Part shown: one piece after another, positions 8,903 through 18,205 of the stretch
Layout: each line of letters begins with the position of its first letter
How positions within the stretch are numbered: position 1 is the first letter of the stretch
Assembly (NCBI GenBank): GCA_017304135.1
Contig: JAFLBB010000016.1
Location: 22,026 to 86,025 of the forward strand
Direction: 5' to 3'
From: Acidobacteriota bacterium
GTDB lineage: Bacteria > Acidobacteriota > Terriglobia > Bryobacterales > Bryobacteraceae
Length of the DNA: 64,000 nt
Notes under the pieces: model-generated
What the model saw: the letters and a program-made list of their open reading frames with translations, nothing else
What the model was told of the DNA's origin: nothing
The model's database searches: none
Program-made: the position numbers and the translations under genes

Positions 8903-9977
8903 AGCGGGAGCCATGGAACCGAAAAGGGCGACAGCCTCGATCGTGGTCGCCTGCCGTAACGAGGCAGGGGCGATTGCAGATCTACTGCGGTCGATCTCAG
9001 CGCAACGCATGGAAGGATGGGAGTGGGACGTGATCGTGGCGGATGGCAGGAGCGAGGACGGTACGCAAGAGATCCTGGCGGAGTTCTGCGCGTGCCATTC
9101 ACGCTTTCGCATGGTGGACAACGAAGGTCTCCTGGTTTCGACCGGGCTGAACCGGGCGATCCGGAAGGCGCGCGGGGAATACATTTTGCGAATGGACGCG
9201 CGCACGGAGTACGATTCCACCTACTGCCGCACATGTCTGGAAGAATTGACACGGCATGAGGCGGACAACGCCGGAGGTCCGGCGCGCGCGGTGGCGCGAA
9301 CGCGTTTTGGGCGCGCGGTAGCGGCGGCCTATCATTCGCGATTCTCCACGGGGGGCGCGTGCTTTCACGACGTGGACTACGAAGGGTGGGCGGAGACGGT
9401 GCCCTATGGCTGCTGGCGGAAGTCGACGCTGGAAGAGCTGGGGCTGTTTGATGAGGCTCTAGTCCGCAACCAGGATGATGAGTTGAATCTCCGCCTGGTA
9501 CGGGCGGGCGGGCGGATATGGCAGAGTCCGCGCATCGTGTCCTGGTATCATCCGCGCGAAACGTTGCGAGGGTTGTGCGCGCAGTATTTTCAGTACGGTT
9601 TCTGGAAGGTGGCGGTGATGCGCAAGCATCGGATGCCGGCGTCGTGGCGTCATGTGGTGGCGCCGCTGTTTGTGCTGTCGACGGTGTGCGCGATTGTCGC
9701 GGCGGGCGTGGCCGCCTGGCTGGGGCAGCGGGAACTGCTGTTGCTGGCGACGGCCGGGCTGGGGCTGCAATGGTTGGCCTATCTCGTGGCGTTGGTGGCC
9801 GCCGCCGTGCTGACGGCCGCGCGGTCGGGATGGGAACATCTGCCTGTTTTGCCGGTGGTGTTTGCGGTCTACCATCTGTCGTGGGGCACGGGGTTTTTGC
9901 TGGGTTGCTGGTGGCTGTTGGGCAGACCGGCGCGCCTGAACTACAAGACATCGAAGTTCACCGAGGTGAACCATTGA
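8892..9977 (+). CDS. Membrane glycosyltransferase family 2 (ExoA-like)
   Basis: A GT2 enzyme with a GT-A domain (SIVVACRNEAG; IVADGRSEDGT; RMDARTEYD as the DxD region; NQDDELNLRL as the catalytic ED region) followed by three or four C-terminal membrane helices. Overall layout resembles the succinoglycan glycosyltransferase ExoA. Start is ambiguous: GTG 8892 has AAGGG six bases upstream and overlaps the previous gene; ATG 8913 has GGGAG only two bases upstream. It probably extends the lipid-linked oligosaccharide on the cytoplasmic face. Confidence 0.85.
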   Translation: MSTEAGAMEPKRATASIVVACRNEAGAIADLLRSISAQRMEGWEWDVIVADGRSEDGTQEILAEFCACHSRFRMVDNEGLLVSTGLNRAIRKARGEYILRMDARTEYDSTYCRTCLEELTRHEADNAGGPARAVARTRFGRAVAAAYHSRFSTGGACFHDVDYEGWAETVPYGCWRKSTLEELGLFDEALVRNQDDELNLRLVRAGGRIWQSPRIVSWYHPRETLRGLCAQYFQYGFWKVAVMRKHRMPASWRHVVAPLFVLSTVCAIVAAGVAAWLGQRELLLLATAGLGLQWLAYLVALVAAAVLTAARSGWEHLPVLPVVFAVYHLSWGTGFLLGCWWLLGRPARLNYKTSKFTEVNH

Positions 9978-9991
9978 CGGGGGCAAGCGGT

Positions 9992-10639
9992 ATGGGAAGG
10001 GTGATCGAGGTGGTGTTCTCGCTGGCAGCCTTGATCGTGGCGGCACCACTGCTTCTGGCGGCAATGGCGGCGGTCTCACTCGAATCCGCGGGCGGCCCAT
10101 TTTACAGAGCCCGCAGGGTGGGACTGCGCGGGCGGGAGTTCCGCATGTGGAAACTGCGCACGATGCGGACCGCGGCGCAGGGGATGGGTCCCATTACGGG
10201 GCATCGCGATGCGAGAGTGACGCGGCTGGGGGGTGTGCTGAGGAAATGCAAGGTGGACGAACTTCCGCAGTTCCTCAACGTTCTGGCGGGCGAGATGACG
10301 CTGGTGGGTCCACGGCCTGAGTCGCCGGAGATTGTGGCGCGGTACACGGCGGAGCAGCGGCGGATTCTCGACGTGAAGCCTGGCATCACGGGCAAGGCGC
10401 AACTGATCTCCGACGACGAGTCGGAGACGATTCCCGAGCAGGTGGATCCGCTCGAGTACTACATCGAACATCTGATGCCGCGGAAGGTCAGCGTGGATCT
10501 TGAGTATCTATCACGGCGGACGGCGTGGACGGACGTGCAGATCCTTTGGGGCACCGCGGGTCTGCTGTTGCGAGCGTTGCGACGAGGAGGAGAGAGGCCC
10601 GGGGTGAGGGCTTCGGCGATCGAGGGAGGTGCGAGATGA
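9992..10639 (+). CDS. Undecaprenyl-phosphate sugar phosphotransferase
   Basis: The initiating enzyme: it moves a sugar-1-phosphate from a nucleotide sugar to undecaprenyl phosphate. It is a minimal bacterial sugar transferase (PF02397 type) of 215 residues with one N-terminal hydrophobic segment (VVFSLAALIVAAPLLLAAM) and the hallmark motifs KLRTM, VDELPQFLNVL, GEMTLVGPRPE and VKPGITG. The extra N-terminal helices of WbaP/WcaJ are absent; compare the SDR at 11908, which carries a membrane domain of its own. ATG 9992 follows a G-rich stretch. Confidence 0.9.
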   Translation: MGRVIEVVFSLAALIVAAPLLLAAMAAVSLESAGGPFYRARRVGLRGREFRMWKLRTMRTAAQGMGPITGHRDARVTRLGGVLRKCKVDELPQFLNVLAGEMTLVGPRPESPEIVARYTAEQRRILDVKPGITGKAQLISDDESETIPEQVDPLEYYIEHLMPRKVSVDLEYLSRRTAWTDVQILWGTAGLLLRALRRGGERPGVRASAIEGGAR

Positions 10640-11853
10640 GTTCCTCTTTAGTGGTGCCGTTCCACCGGCCCAGTGTGGGCGAAGAAGAGATCGCGGCGAT
10701 CGCCGACACGCTTCGTTCGGGGTGGCTGACGACGGGGCCGCGCGTGGCGGAGTTTGAAACGGCTTTTTGCGCCTACACCGAGGCGCGGTTCGCAGTGGCG
10801 GTAAATTCCTGCACGGCGGGACTGCACCTTGCGCTGGCCGCTTTGCGCATCGGCGAGGGCGATGAGGTGATCACGACGCCGCTGACGTTTTGCTCCACGG
10901 TGAATGTGATTCTGCATGCGAGGGCGACGCCGGTGCTGGCCGATGTCGGCGCTGACGGCAACATCAACCCGCAGCGAATCGCCGAATGCATCACGAGGCG
11001 GACGAAGGCCATTCTTCCGGTGCATCTCGCCGGACTGCCGTGCGATATGAGGGCCATCCGGGAACTGGCCGGCCGTCACGGGATCGCGGTGGTGGAAGAC
11101 TGCGCGCATGCGGTGGGAGCGCAGGTGGACGGACAACGGATAGGCAGTTTCCCTCCGGATCAGGCGGGGCGAAAGGGGATGGCGGCATTCAGCTTCTATG
11201 CGACCAAGAACATGACAACCGGAGAAGGAGGAATGGTGACCACCGCGGACCAAGAGGCCGCCGAACGGGTGAGACTGCTTAGCCTGCACGGCATCTCGAA
11301 GGGCGCCTGGAACCGGTATGCGGACCGCGGCCACTGGTACTACGAGGTGTTGGAGCCGGGCTTCAAGTACAACATGATGGACATCCAGGCAGCCATTGGG
11401 ATTCACCAATTAAGGAAACTGGAGCGGTTCCTCGAGTTGCGCGCGCGATACGCGCATTTGTATGGGGAGTTGCTGCGAGGAGTGGAGGAAGTGGAGCTAC
11501 CGCCGACGAAGCTGGACTGCCGGCACGCCTGGCACCTGTACATGCTGCGGCTGCACCTGGATCGGCTCACGATCAGCCGCGAACAGTTCATCGAGCAACT
11601 CCGGGAGCGGGGCGTGGGAACCAGTGTGCACTTCATTCCGATACCCTTGCATCCTTATTACGCCGGTTTTCCGGGAGAGGCACGAGGATCGTGTCCGGCG
11701 GCGCTCTCACTGTATCCCCGGCTGGTTTCGCTTCCCCTGTATCCAGCGATGACGGAGGCACAGGTGGAATATGTCGCCCACGCGGTGCGCGCGGTGGTCC
11801 GCGCGTCGCGCCGGCAGACGCGGGTGAGTGTGGCAGCGTGCGCGGCCACGTGA
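10636..11853 (+). CDS. DegT/DnrJ/EryC1 sugar aminotransferase
   Basis: A PLP-dependent aminotransferase, 405 residues, that should aminate a keto-sugar nucleotide. The early motif RSGWLTTGPRVAEFE, the PLP phosphate-contact region NSCTAGLHLAL, the aspartate in VVEDCAHAVGA and the Schiff-base lysine in FYATKNMTTGEGG are all present. It overlaps the sugar phosphotransferase by ATGA, so the two are translationally coupled. This pairing suggests that the initiating sugar is an amino sugar, for example a 2,4-diamino or 4-amino-4,6-dideoxy hexose. Confidence 0.9.
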   Translation: MSSSLVVPFHRPSVGEEEIAAIADTLRSGWLTTGPRVAEFETAFCAYTEARFAVAVNSCTAGLHLALAALRIGEGDEVITTPLTFCSTVNVILHARATPVLADVGADGNINPQRIAECITRRTKAILPVHLAGLPCDMRAIRELAGRHGIAVVEDCAHAVGAQVDGQRIGSFPPDQAGRKGMAAFSFYATKNMTTGEGGMVTTADQEAAERVRLLSLHGISKGAWNRYADRGHWYYEVLEPGFKYNMMDIQAAIGIHQLRKLERFLELRARYAHLYGELLRGVEEVELPPTKLDCRHAWHLYMLRLHLDRLTISREQFIEQLRERGVGTSVHFIPIPLHPYYAGFPGEARGSCPAALSLYPRLVSLPLYPAMTEAQVEYVAHAVRAVVRASRRQTRVSVAACAAT

Positions 11854-11907
11854 GGTGGCGCGGGTTGGAAGAGGAGCGAACGGCACTCCTGGAAACGAGG
11901 CCTAACG

Positions 11908-13428
11908 ATGAGAGCAAGCAGTCGGGAGAGTGGTCAGTGGCTGGCTGTGGCCCTTCGTGTCGCGAGCGACATGGCGGTGGTGCAGGCAGCGATGCTGTGC
12001 TCGGTGGCGAGCGCCGCGCTGCTGTTGACTGAGAGCGACAGTCCACATCTACTACAGAGACTTACTGGTTTGCGCCAGGATTACCTGACGGTATTTTTGC
12101 CGCTCGCGGCATTGTTTCCGGTTCTGTACGCCGCGGCTGGGCTGTACACAACGCAGCGCCACCTGCACTTGCGCGAGAAAGTGAAGAGGTCAGCGCTGGC
12201 AGCGGCGGCGGGGGCGGCGGGCCTGTGGGCGATCACAGTGGGAGCGAGAGGCATGGATGGACGCACGAGCTTTCAGCTCGGGCTCTTCAGCGTCCTGGTG
12301 ATCATGGGCACGCCGGCCATCCGCTGGTTGAAGCACATCCTGTTCACCTCGGAGGATGCCACGCGGTATTCCACAGCCGAGCTGGACAAGGGGCCTGTTC
12401 TGGTGTTGGGCGGCGCGGGTTACATCGGTTCGATTCTGGTCCGAAAGCTGCTGGAGCGAGGCTATTCGGTGAGGGTGTTGGACAGCCTGGTGTATGGCAT
12501 TTCTCCGATCGATGAGCTGCTGGTGCATCCGCGGCTGGAGTTCACCAAGGGTGATTGCCGGTGCATGCGGGATGTCGTGCGAGCGCTGGAAGGGGTTGTG
12601 TCCGTGGTCGACCTGGCGGCGATCGTGGGAGATCCAGCCTGTGAGCAGGACCACGCGGTGAGCAGGGAGATCAACTACGCGGCGACACGCATGCTGATCG
12701 AGTTGTCGAAAGGGGAGCACGTGGCGCGATTCATTTTCGCGTCCAGTTGCAGCGTGTACGGTTCATCGGAGGAGTGGATGACCGAAGAGGGGACGGTGCG
12801 GCCGATCTCGGTGTATGCGGAGACGAAGCTCGACTCCGAGCGTGTGTTGCGCGAAGCGAACGATGAGCGGTTTCACCCGACAATCCTGCGGTTTTCGACG
12901 ATCTTCGGTTTGTCGCCCCGGCCGCGATTCGACCTGGTTGTGAATCTCTTGACGGCGAAGGCGATGCAGGAGCAAGTGGTGACGATCTTCAACGGGGAGC
13001 AATGGCGGCCCTTCCTGCATGTGGCGGACGTGGCCGAGTGCATCGTGCGGACGCTGGAGGCGCCGGTGTCCGCGGTCGGCGGGCAGGTGTTCAACGTGGG
13101 CGACGATGAGATGAACTTCACGCTGAGCCAGGTGGCCGAGATCATCCAGCGGGCGATTCCCGGGACTCGGGTTGAGTTTCGCGAAAACACCGACCGGCGC
13201 AACTACCGGGTTTCGTTCGGCAAGGTCCGGGAGGTGCTGGGCTTTCGCAAGTCGGTGACATTGGAGGCGGGCGTGCTTGAGATGAAGGACGCCATTGAGC
13301 GGGGCCAGATCCTCAACTATCATGCGCCGTTTTACAGCAATGCCCATTTCCTGCAGGTATACGGCAGCCCGACGCAAGGAGACACGGTGGATTCGCGAGT
13401 CATGGCGGCTCTGGCATTGAAGCCGTAG
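11908..13428 (+). CDS. Membrane-anchored NAD-dependent epimerase/dehydratase
   Basis: A 506-residue protein in two parts. Residues about 10-150 contain four hydrophobic segments, similar in layout to the membrane region in front of FlaA1/WbpM/CapD-type dehydratases or WcaJ. From about residue 165 an extended SDR begins: GGAGYIGS nucleotide-binding loop, SSCSVYG (catalytic Ser), YAETK (Tyr-x3-Lys), and C-terminal WRPFLHVADVAE. The SDR half reads like a UDP-glucose epimerase/SDR_e enzyme rather than the usual Polysacc_synt_2 domain. A GAGG box lies 7 bases before ATG 11908. It may supply the keto-sugar substrate for the adjacent aminotransferase. Confidence 0.8.
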   Translation: MRASSRESGQWLAVALRVASDMAVVQAAMLCSVASAALLLTESDSPHLLQRLTGLRQDYLTVFLPLAALFPVLYAAAGLYTTQRHLHLREKVKRSALAAAAGAAGLWAITVGARGMDGRTSFQLGLFSVLVIMGTPAIRWLKHILFTSEDATRYSTAELDKGPVLVLGGAGYIGSILVRKLLERGYSVRVLDSLVYGISPIDELLVHPRLEFTKGDCRCMRDVVRALEGVVSVVDLAAIVGDPACEQDHAVSREINYAATRMLIELSKGEHVARFIFASSCSVYGSSEEWMTEEGTVRPISVYAETKLDSERVLREANDERFHPTILRFSTIFGLSPRPRFDLVVNLLTAKAMQEQVVTIFNGEQWRPFLHVADVAECIVRTLEAPVSAVGGQVFNVGDDEMNFTLSQVAEIIQRAIPGTRVEFRENTDRRNYRVSFGKVREVLGFRKSVTLEAGVLEMKDAIERGQILNYHAPFYSNAHFLQVYGSPTQGDTVDSRVMAALALKP

Positions 13429-13443
13429 AGGCGCGGGGACGGG

Positions 13444-15243
13444 ATGAAGACGTTTCGGCGAGCGATGTGGCGGATGGGCGAGTGGCTGGAGCATCTGATT
13501 CTGCCGGGCTTTCTGCCGGCAGAGTACGTGTACGCGGAGTACGTGGCGAGTCTCGGGGGAGGGGCTCGGCGGTGGCTTGAGGCGGGTTGCGGGCGTTCCG
13601 TGCTGCCGGGTTGGATGAGGGGTGTGGGAGCGCTGGGGTGCGATGGCGCACGTATGGTGGTTGGGCTGGATGCGAGTGAGGAGAGCCTTCGAGAGAACCG
13701 GCAGGTGACAGCGCGCGTGGCAGGCAGTGTGGAGGCGTTGCCGTTCCGTGCGGGGTGGTTTGACCTGGTGACGGCCCGCTTTGTGATGGAGCATGTGGAG
13801 GATCCGAATCGGGCGCTGGCTGAAGTGGAGCGGGTCCTGGCTCCGGGAGGGGTGTTTCTGGCACACACTCCAAACCGGAGGAACTACATGGTTCGCCTGG
13901 CGTACCGGGTGCCGCAGAGATGGAAGAACTGGATCATCGCCAGATTGGAAGGACGGGCGAGCGAGGATGTGTTCCCGGTTTGCTACCGGTTCAACACGCG
14001 GCGGCAGGTGGAGAGCGCGGCCGCGGCTCATGGGTTGGAGGTGGAGGAGATGCGGTTCCACGATGGGGCGGTGGAGACCCTGGCGCTTGGTCCGCTGGCG
14101 ATTTTTGAGCTGCTCCTCATGAGGATGACGTGTTGGATGGGGTTGGAGGAGTGGCGGAGCACGATGGTTGTCCAATTGCGAAAGCCGCAACTGGGGGAGG
14201 AGGGGGAGCGGTCTCCGGCGGAGCAACTGAACCAACCGCGGATTTCCGTCGTGATTCCGGCGCTGAATGAAGGGGCTGTGATCGGGGCGTGTCTGGAATC
14301 GCTCGCGGCACAGAGCATGCCGCGCGAACAGTTCGAAGTGATCGTGGTCGACAATGGCTCGACCGACGACACAGAGGACGTGGCGAGGAGCTATCAGGGC
14401 AGGCTCACACTGAGTGTGTTGCGGAAGGTGGGAGCGGCGGTGGGGGCGGTGAGAAACCGGGGGGCAGCGGTGGCGAGGGGCAAGCACCTGGCGTTTCTCG
14501 ATGCGGACTGTGTGGCCGAGCGCGAGTGGGTGAGAAAAGCGTGCCAGGCGCTTGATCGAGAGCCGAACTCGGTGTTGGGTGCGTTCTACCGTGTGCCTGA
14601 AGCCAGTTCGTGGGCGGCACGCGTCTGGTATGGGGATCAACACTGGCTGCGGAACGGGACGGTCTCCTACATTCCGGGTTCGGACCTGCTGATCCGGCGG
14701 AGCGCCTTCCAGGCGCTGGGGGGCTTTGATGAAAGCATTTCGACCAGCGAAGACTGCGAGTTCTGCCATCGCGCGGGCCAAGCGGGGATGCGGATCGTGG
14801 CGGAGCCGGGACTCAGCGTCGTGCACCTGGGTTGCCCGCGAACCCTGCGTGATTTCTTCTGGAAGCAGCTTTGGCAGGGCGGCGACGTGCCGACCGTATG
14901 GAAGCGGGATGTCCGGCGCGGACCTGGGCTGAGAACCGTGATGTTCTCCGGGTGGATCGTGCTTGCGATGATGCTGGCGTTGGCGGGCCTGCCGGCGTGG
15001 GTGATCAGCAGCGATGCCCGGGTTTTCCTCGCCGGGGCTACCGCCGTGCTCGTTCCTTGTGTTGTGTTGGCCGCACGGGCGAGCTTCCGGCGCCGAAAGC
15101 CGCGCCTGCTGCCGCCGCTTGTGCCGCTCTATTTCCTTTACGGATTGGCGCGCGGACTGACACTGCTGGGGATTCGATGCCCGCGGGGTTCCACGCGACT
15201 GGATGCCGGCGCGGCTGCCCGCGCGGCTCGTCCCGGAGGCTAG
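13444..15243 (+). CDS. Fusion: SAM methyltransferase plus GT2 glycosyltransferase
   Basis: One open frame of 599 residues with two enzymes. The N-terminal half is a class I methyltransferase: SAM loop WLEAGCGRS at about residue 45, acidic residue in VVGLDASEES, and the Methyltransf_11-like stretch ALPFRAGWFDLVTARFV. The C-terminal half starts near residue 268 with ISVVIPALNEG, a GT2 domain with VVDNGSTDD, FLDADCVAE (DxD) and STSEDCEF, followed by membrane helices (about 498-560). No stop or start separates them. The likely product is a bifunctional enzyme that transfers and methylates a sugar. It lies 15 bases after the SDR gene. Confidence 0.85.
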   Translation: MKTFRRAMWRMGEWLEHLILPGFLPAEYVYAEYVASLGGGARRWLEAGCGRSVLPGWMRGVGALGCDGARMVVGLDASEESLRENRQVTARVAGSVEALPFRAGWFDLVTARFVMEHVEDPNRALAEVERVLAPGGVFLAHTPNRRNYMVRLAYRVPQRWKNWIIARLEGRASEDVFPVCYRFNTRRQVESAAAAHGLEVEEMRFHDGAVETLALGPLAIFELLLMRMTCWMGLEEWRSTMVVQLRKPQLGEEGERSPAEQLNQPRISVVIPALNEGAVIGACLESLAAQSMPREQFEVIVVDNGSTDDTEDVARSYQGRLTLSVLRKVGAAVGAVRNRGAAVARGKHLAFLDADCVAEREWVRKACQALDREPNSVLGAFYRVPEASSWAARVWYGDQHWLRNGTVSYIPGSDLLIRRSAFQALGGFDESISTSEDCEFCHRAGQAGMRIVAEPGLSVVHLGCPRTLRDFFWKQLWQGGDVPTVWKRDVRRGPGLRTVMFSGWIVLAMMLALAGLPAWVISSDARVFLAGATAVLVPCVVLAARASFRRRKPRLLPPLVPLYFLYGLARGLTLLGIRCPRGSTRLDAGAAARAARPGG

Positions 15244-15278
15244 CTCCGGGTTAGGTTGCAACGACTTTGGCGACCACG

Positions 15279-16862
15279 ATGATGCCCGAGAGACCCACTG
15301 CTCTGAGTGCAGGGTGTGCCACGGCCGGCGTGGAGACGCGGACAGTGCCGGCAGAGCCGGGGGGCATGGGTCCAACGCAGGAGTTGCAGGCCTTGTTCCA
15401 GCAGTCGTTTCACTATCTTCTGGGGATGGCAGCGACGGCGGGTTTGGGCTTTATATCACTTCCGATCTTCACGCGCGTTTTCACGGTGAGCGACTACGGC
15501 ACGATCGACCTTGTGCAGAGGATCGGGTTGTTCGCGGTTTCGCTCTCCAAGGGCGGGTTGCAGCATGCGGCGTTGCGATTCCACGATGGCGTTCTATTCC
15601 GCGCGTCGCCGGAGATGGAGAGGAGACACTATTCAACCTTTCTGCTCTCGGCGGCGGCCATCTCGGCGGGCGTGGCGCTCGTCTACAGCCTTGTCACGCT
15701 GATGGGATCGGGCCGGTGGTTCGGTGTGGAGTTGACGTCGCTATTGCTGCTCGGCGGCCTACTGGTCGGTATCCGGCCGGTTCAGTCGATTCTGACGAGC
15801 TTTCTGCGCGCGGAGGAGCGGACGCTGGAGTTCGTCGGTGTGCTGCTGAGCAACAAAGCGGCCACCATCCTGGCCGCCTGCGCCCTGCTGCTGCTGTTTG
15901 GGGCGCATCCCGCGGCGTACTTTGCCGGGGCGGCGATTGCCGAGGGCGTTGTGGCCGGCGTGCTGCTGCACAGGGTCACCCGCCGGTCACTCGTTCACTG
16001 GGACAGCCACGACACCGATTTGATGCGTGCGGGATTGTTGTTCGGGCTGCCGCTCATCAGCTATGAGATGGCCTTCGTTGTGCTGAGTTCGGCGGACCGG
16101 TTCCTGGTGCGCAGTTTGCTGGATGCGCAATCGTTGGGTTACTACTCGCTGGCTTGCGGGCTCTCGCAGGAGCTCAACGCGCTGCTGATCGGGCCGCTGC
16201 AACTGGCGATTGTGCCGATCTACCTCCGGCTGTGGTCGACGCGCGGGCGGGAAGAGACGGCGGCGTTTCTCAGCGCGGGGCTGGACGCATACTGGGCGGT
16301 GGCGGCCGGCATCTGTTGCCTGGTGGCGCTGTGCGCCCGGCATGCGGTGGTGGTGATCTCCTCGGCGAAGTTCGAGCCGGCGGCGGCCCTGATACCGCTG
16401 CTGGTGTTTGGCATGTTGGTGTTCACGGGACATGTCATCATGTGCGCCGGACTCTTCATTGAGAAGCGCACGGGTGTGATCGCTCTGATTGTGCTGGGCG
16501 GGGCGGCGTTGGATATCGCGTTGAACGTGCTTCTGCTGCCGCGGCTTGGACTTCAGGCGGCGGCGATCTCCTCGGCCGCGAGCGGTATCGCCTGCACTGG
16601 CGGGATGTGGTTTGCCTCGGCGAAGTATCTGCGGCTGCGGCTCAACTTTGAGGCTTTGGCCATGTACGGCGGCGCGGCCGCGGCGACGTGGTTCGCGCTT
16701 CACCGCATCGACGCGGGCAGCGCACTGGTGACGCTGTTGGCGCGAGGCGCTGGGGGAGCCATTCTGTATGGCGGCCTGCTCTGGATGATGGATCGCCGGG
16801 TGCGCAGGGTGTGGGGAGAACTGGCGCGGTGGTGTTCCTGGAGGTTTTCCGATGAGAGGTAG
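15279..16862 (+). CDS. Wzx-like polysaccharide flippase
   Basis: A MOP-superfamily flippase with about 12-14 predicted helices. The N-terminus FISLPIFTRVFTVSDYGTIDL is the classic PST/Wzx signature (F-T-R-x3-x-x-x-Y-G). The start is not certain because no clear ribosome site precedes ATG 15279; ATG 15366 is an alternative just ahead of the first helix. It should flip the undecaprenyl-linked repeat to the periplasm for the Wzy-like polymerase. It overlaps the next gene by 11 bases. Confidence 0.85.
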   Translation: MMPERPTALSAGCATAGVETRTVPAEPGGMGPTQELQALFQQSFHYLLGMAATAGLGFISLPIFTRVFTVSDYGTIDLVQRIGLFAVSLSKGGLQHAALRFHDGVLFRASPEMERRHYSTFLLSAAAISAGVALVYSLVTLMGSGRWFGVELTSLLLLGGLLVGIRPVQSILTSFLRAEERTLEFVGVLLSNKAATILAACALLLLFGAHPAAYFAGAAIAEGVVAGVLLHRVTRRSLVHWDSHDTDLMRAGLLFGLPLISYEMAFVVLSSADRFLVRSLLDAQSLGYYSLACGLSQELNALLIGPLQLAIVPIYLRLWSTRGREETAAFLSAGLDAYWAVAAGICCLVALCARHAVVVISSAKFEPAAALIPLLVFGMLVFTGHVIMCAGLFIEKRTGVIALIVLGGAALDIALNVLLLPRLGLQAAAISSAASGIACTGGMWFASAKYLRLRLNFEALAMYGGAAAATWFALHRIDAGSALVTLLARGAGGAILYGGLLWMMDRRVRRVWGELARWCSWRFSDER

Positions 16863-18201
16863 CCCGGCAGGGGAGCGCGATCGCAGCACCCTCGGCGCGG
16901 CGTTGAGGGGGCGGCCGGCGGCTCCGCGAACGAGGTGTTCCTACGCCGTTCCCGCTATCGTCTGTGATGCGGAGAAGCTGTCGCAAATCGCGATCATTCA
17001 GGAATTGGGGCGCCTTCGTATTCCCGTGATGGCGCTATCACCGGACCCGCATGCCGCGGGGTTGGCGTCGAAGTTTGCTACGCAAGCGCTGACCCTGCCG
17101 CTGATGTCGCATGAGGAGGAGCATGTTGGAGTCCTCCTAGAAAAGGCGCCGCGCGGGGTCATCTTCCCCTCCAACGACGCGAATGTGCAGAACCTGGCCC
17201 GCCACGCGGAGATTCTGGCGGAGGCAGGATTCCATTTCTATGCCCCCTCGAGCGCCGCCCTCGACGGGCTGATCAACAAGGACAGCTTGTGCGCGACTTG
17301 CGCGGAGTGTGGCGTGAGGACGCCCAGGAGCACGCTGGTGCGCACAGAGGACGACCTGGCGCACGCGGCCGAGCGCTTCGCGTATCCTCTCTTGCTGAAG
17401 CCGACCAATCTTGCGGGAGGCGTGTACCGGTTGGTGCCGGAACGGTCCAAATTGAGGGAGCAGTACCAAGAGTTGCGGTCACTGCTGTTGACCGCGCCGT
17501 ACCGCCACCGCAAGGCGGGGATTATGGTGCAGGAGTGGATTCCACAGGAAAGCGCAGAGCTTTGGAACATAACAGGATGCGTGGCCGATGGGGAGATTAC
17601 GTGCGCGGCGATGGGCAGGCGGTTGCGTACCGAGCGCAGGCGCGACGGCACCACCGGCAGCGCCCTACTGCACGGCGTGAGCGCGTACGATGAGGAGATC
17701 TACGGCCTGACGCAGAAGCTGCTGCGGCATGTGCGATACCGGGGGCTGGTTGAGTGCGAATGGTCGAAGAGCATCGCCGATGGCGGAGGCACAGTTCTCT
17801 ACGACGTGAATCCGAGGCCGAGCGGCAACATCCGCTGGGCACTGGGCAGCGGGGCGCCGTTGGTGGAGCACTACTACCGGCTGGCGCTCGGGCTGGAACC
17901 GAGCAGGGGGCCCGTGATGCAGGAAGGGATCGAGTACTTCAAAGTCATCTGGGCACAGACGGATATCGGTGGTGCGCTGGAGAACCCGGCGTATTCCCCT
18001 CTGGACGTCGTTCGGGTGGGCTTGCAGAACGTCCGGGCGATGTTGCCCTTCAGCCGGGCGGTGGTGGATGTATGGGACACGCGAGATGCGGGACCCACGT
18101 GGAGTATCGTCAGGCAGCAGTCCGGGCGATTGCTGCGTGGGGCGTTGCGCAAGCTGAGGCCGCACAGGCGATGGGACCCGGCGCAGGCCGGGAGAGCGTA
18201 G
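16852..18201 (+). CDS. ATP-grasp ligase
   Basis: An ATP-grasp protein of 449 residues of the kind found in EPS and sugar-modification loci. A Rossmann-like N-domain (AIIQELGRLRIPVMALSP) is followed by the ATP-grasp lobes: INKDSL, FAYPLLLKPTNLAGG with the nucleotide-binding lysine, IMVQEWIP and the metal-binding region VLYDVNPRPSGN. Such enzymes join a carboxylate to an amine or other nucleophile through an acyl phosphate. Start ATG 16852 is supported by GGAGG seven bases upstream, inside the flippase gene. Attachment of an amino acid or acyl group to an amino sugar made by the DegT enzymes is a reasonable inference. Confidence 0.8.
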   Translation: MRGSPAGERDRSTLGAALRGRPAAPRTRCSYAVPAIVCDAEKLSQIAIIQELGRLRIPVMALSPDPHAAGLASKFATQALTLPLMSHEEEHVGVLLEKAPRGVIFPSNDANVQNLARHAEILAEAGFHFYAPSSAALDGLINKDSLCATCAECGVRTPRSTLVRTEDDLAHAAERFAYPLLLKPTNLAGGVYRLVPERSKLREQYQELRSLLLTAPYRHRKAGIMVQEWIPQESAELWNITGCVADGEITCAAMGRRLRTERRRDGTTGSALLHGVSAYDEEIYGLTQKLLRHVRYRGLVECEWSKSIADGGGTVLYDVNPRPSGNIRWALGSGAPLVEHYYRLALGLEPSRGPVMQEGIEYFKVIWAQTDIGGALENPAYSPLDVVRVGLQNVRAMLPFSRAVVDVWDTRDAGPTWSIVRQQSGRLLRGALRKLRPHRRWDPAQAGRA

Positions 18202-18205
18202 CGGG

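Noticed and set aside
12763..15375. An 870-codon open frame on the minus strand
   Set aside because: It is antisense to the SDR and methyltransferase-GT2 genes, has composition dominated by Arg, His and Pro, and shows no domain motif. Long antisense frames are common in GC-rich genes.
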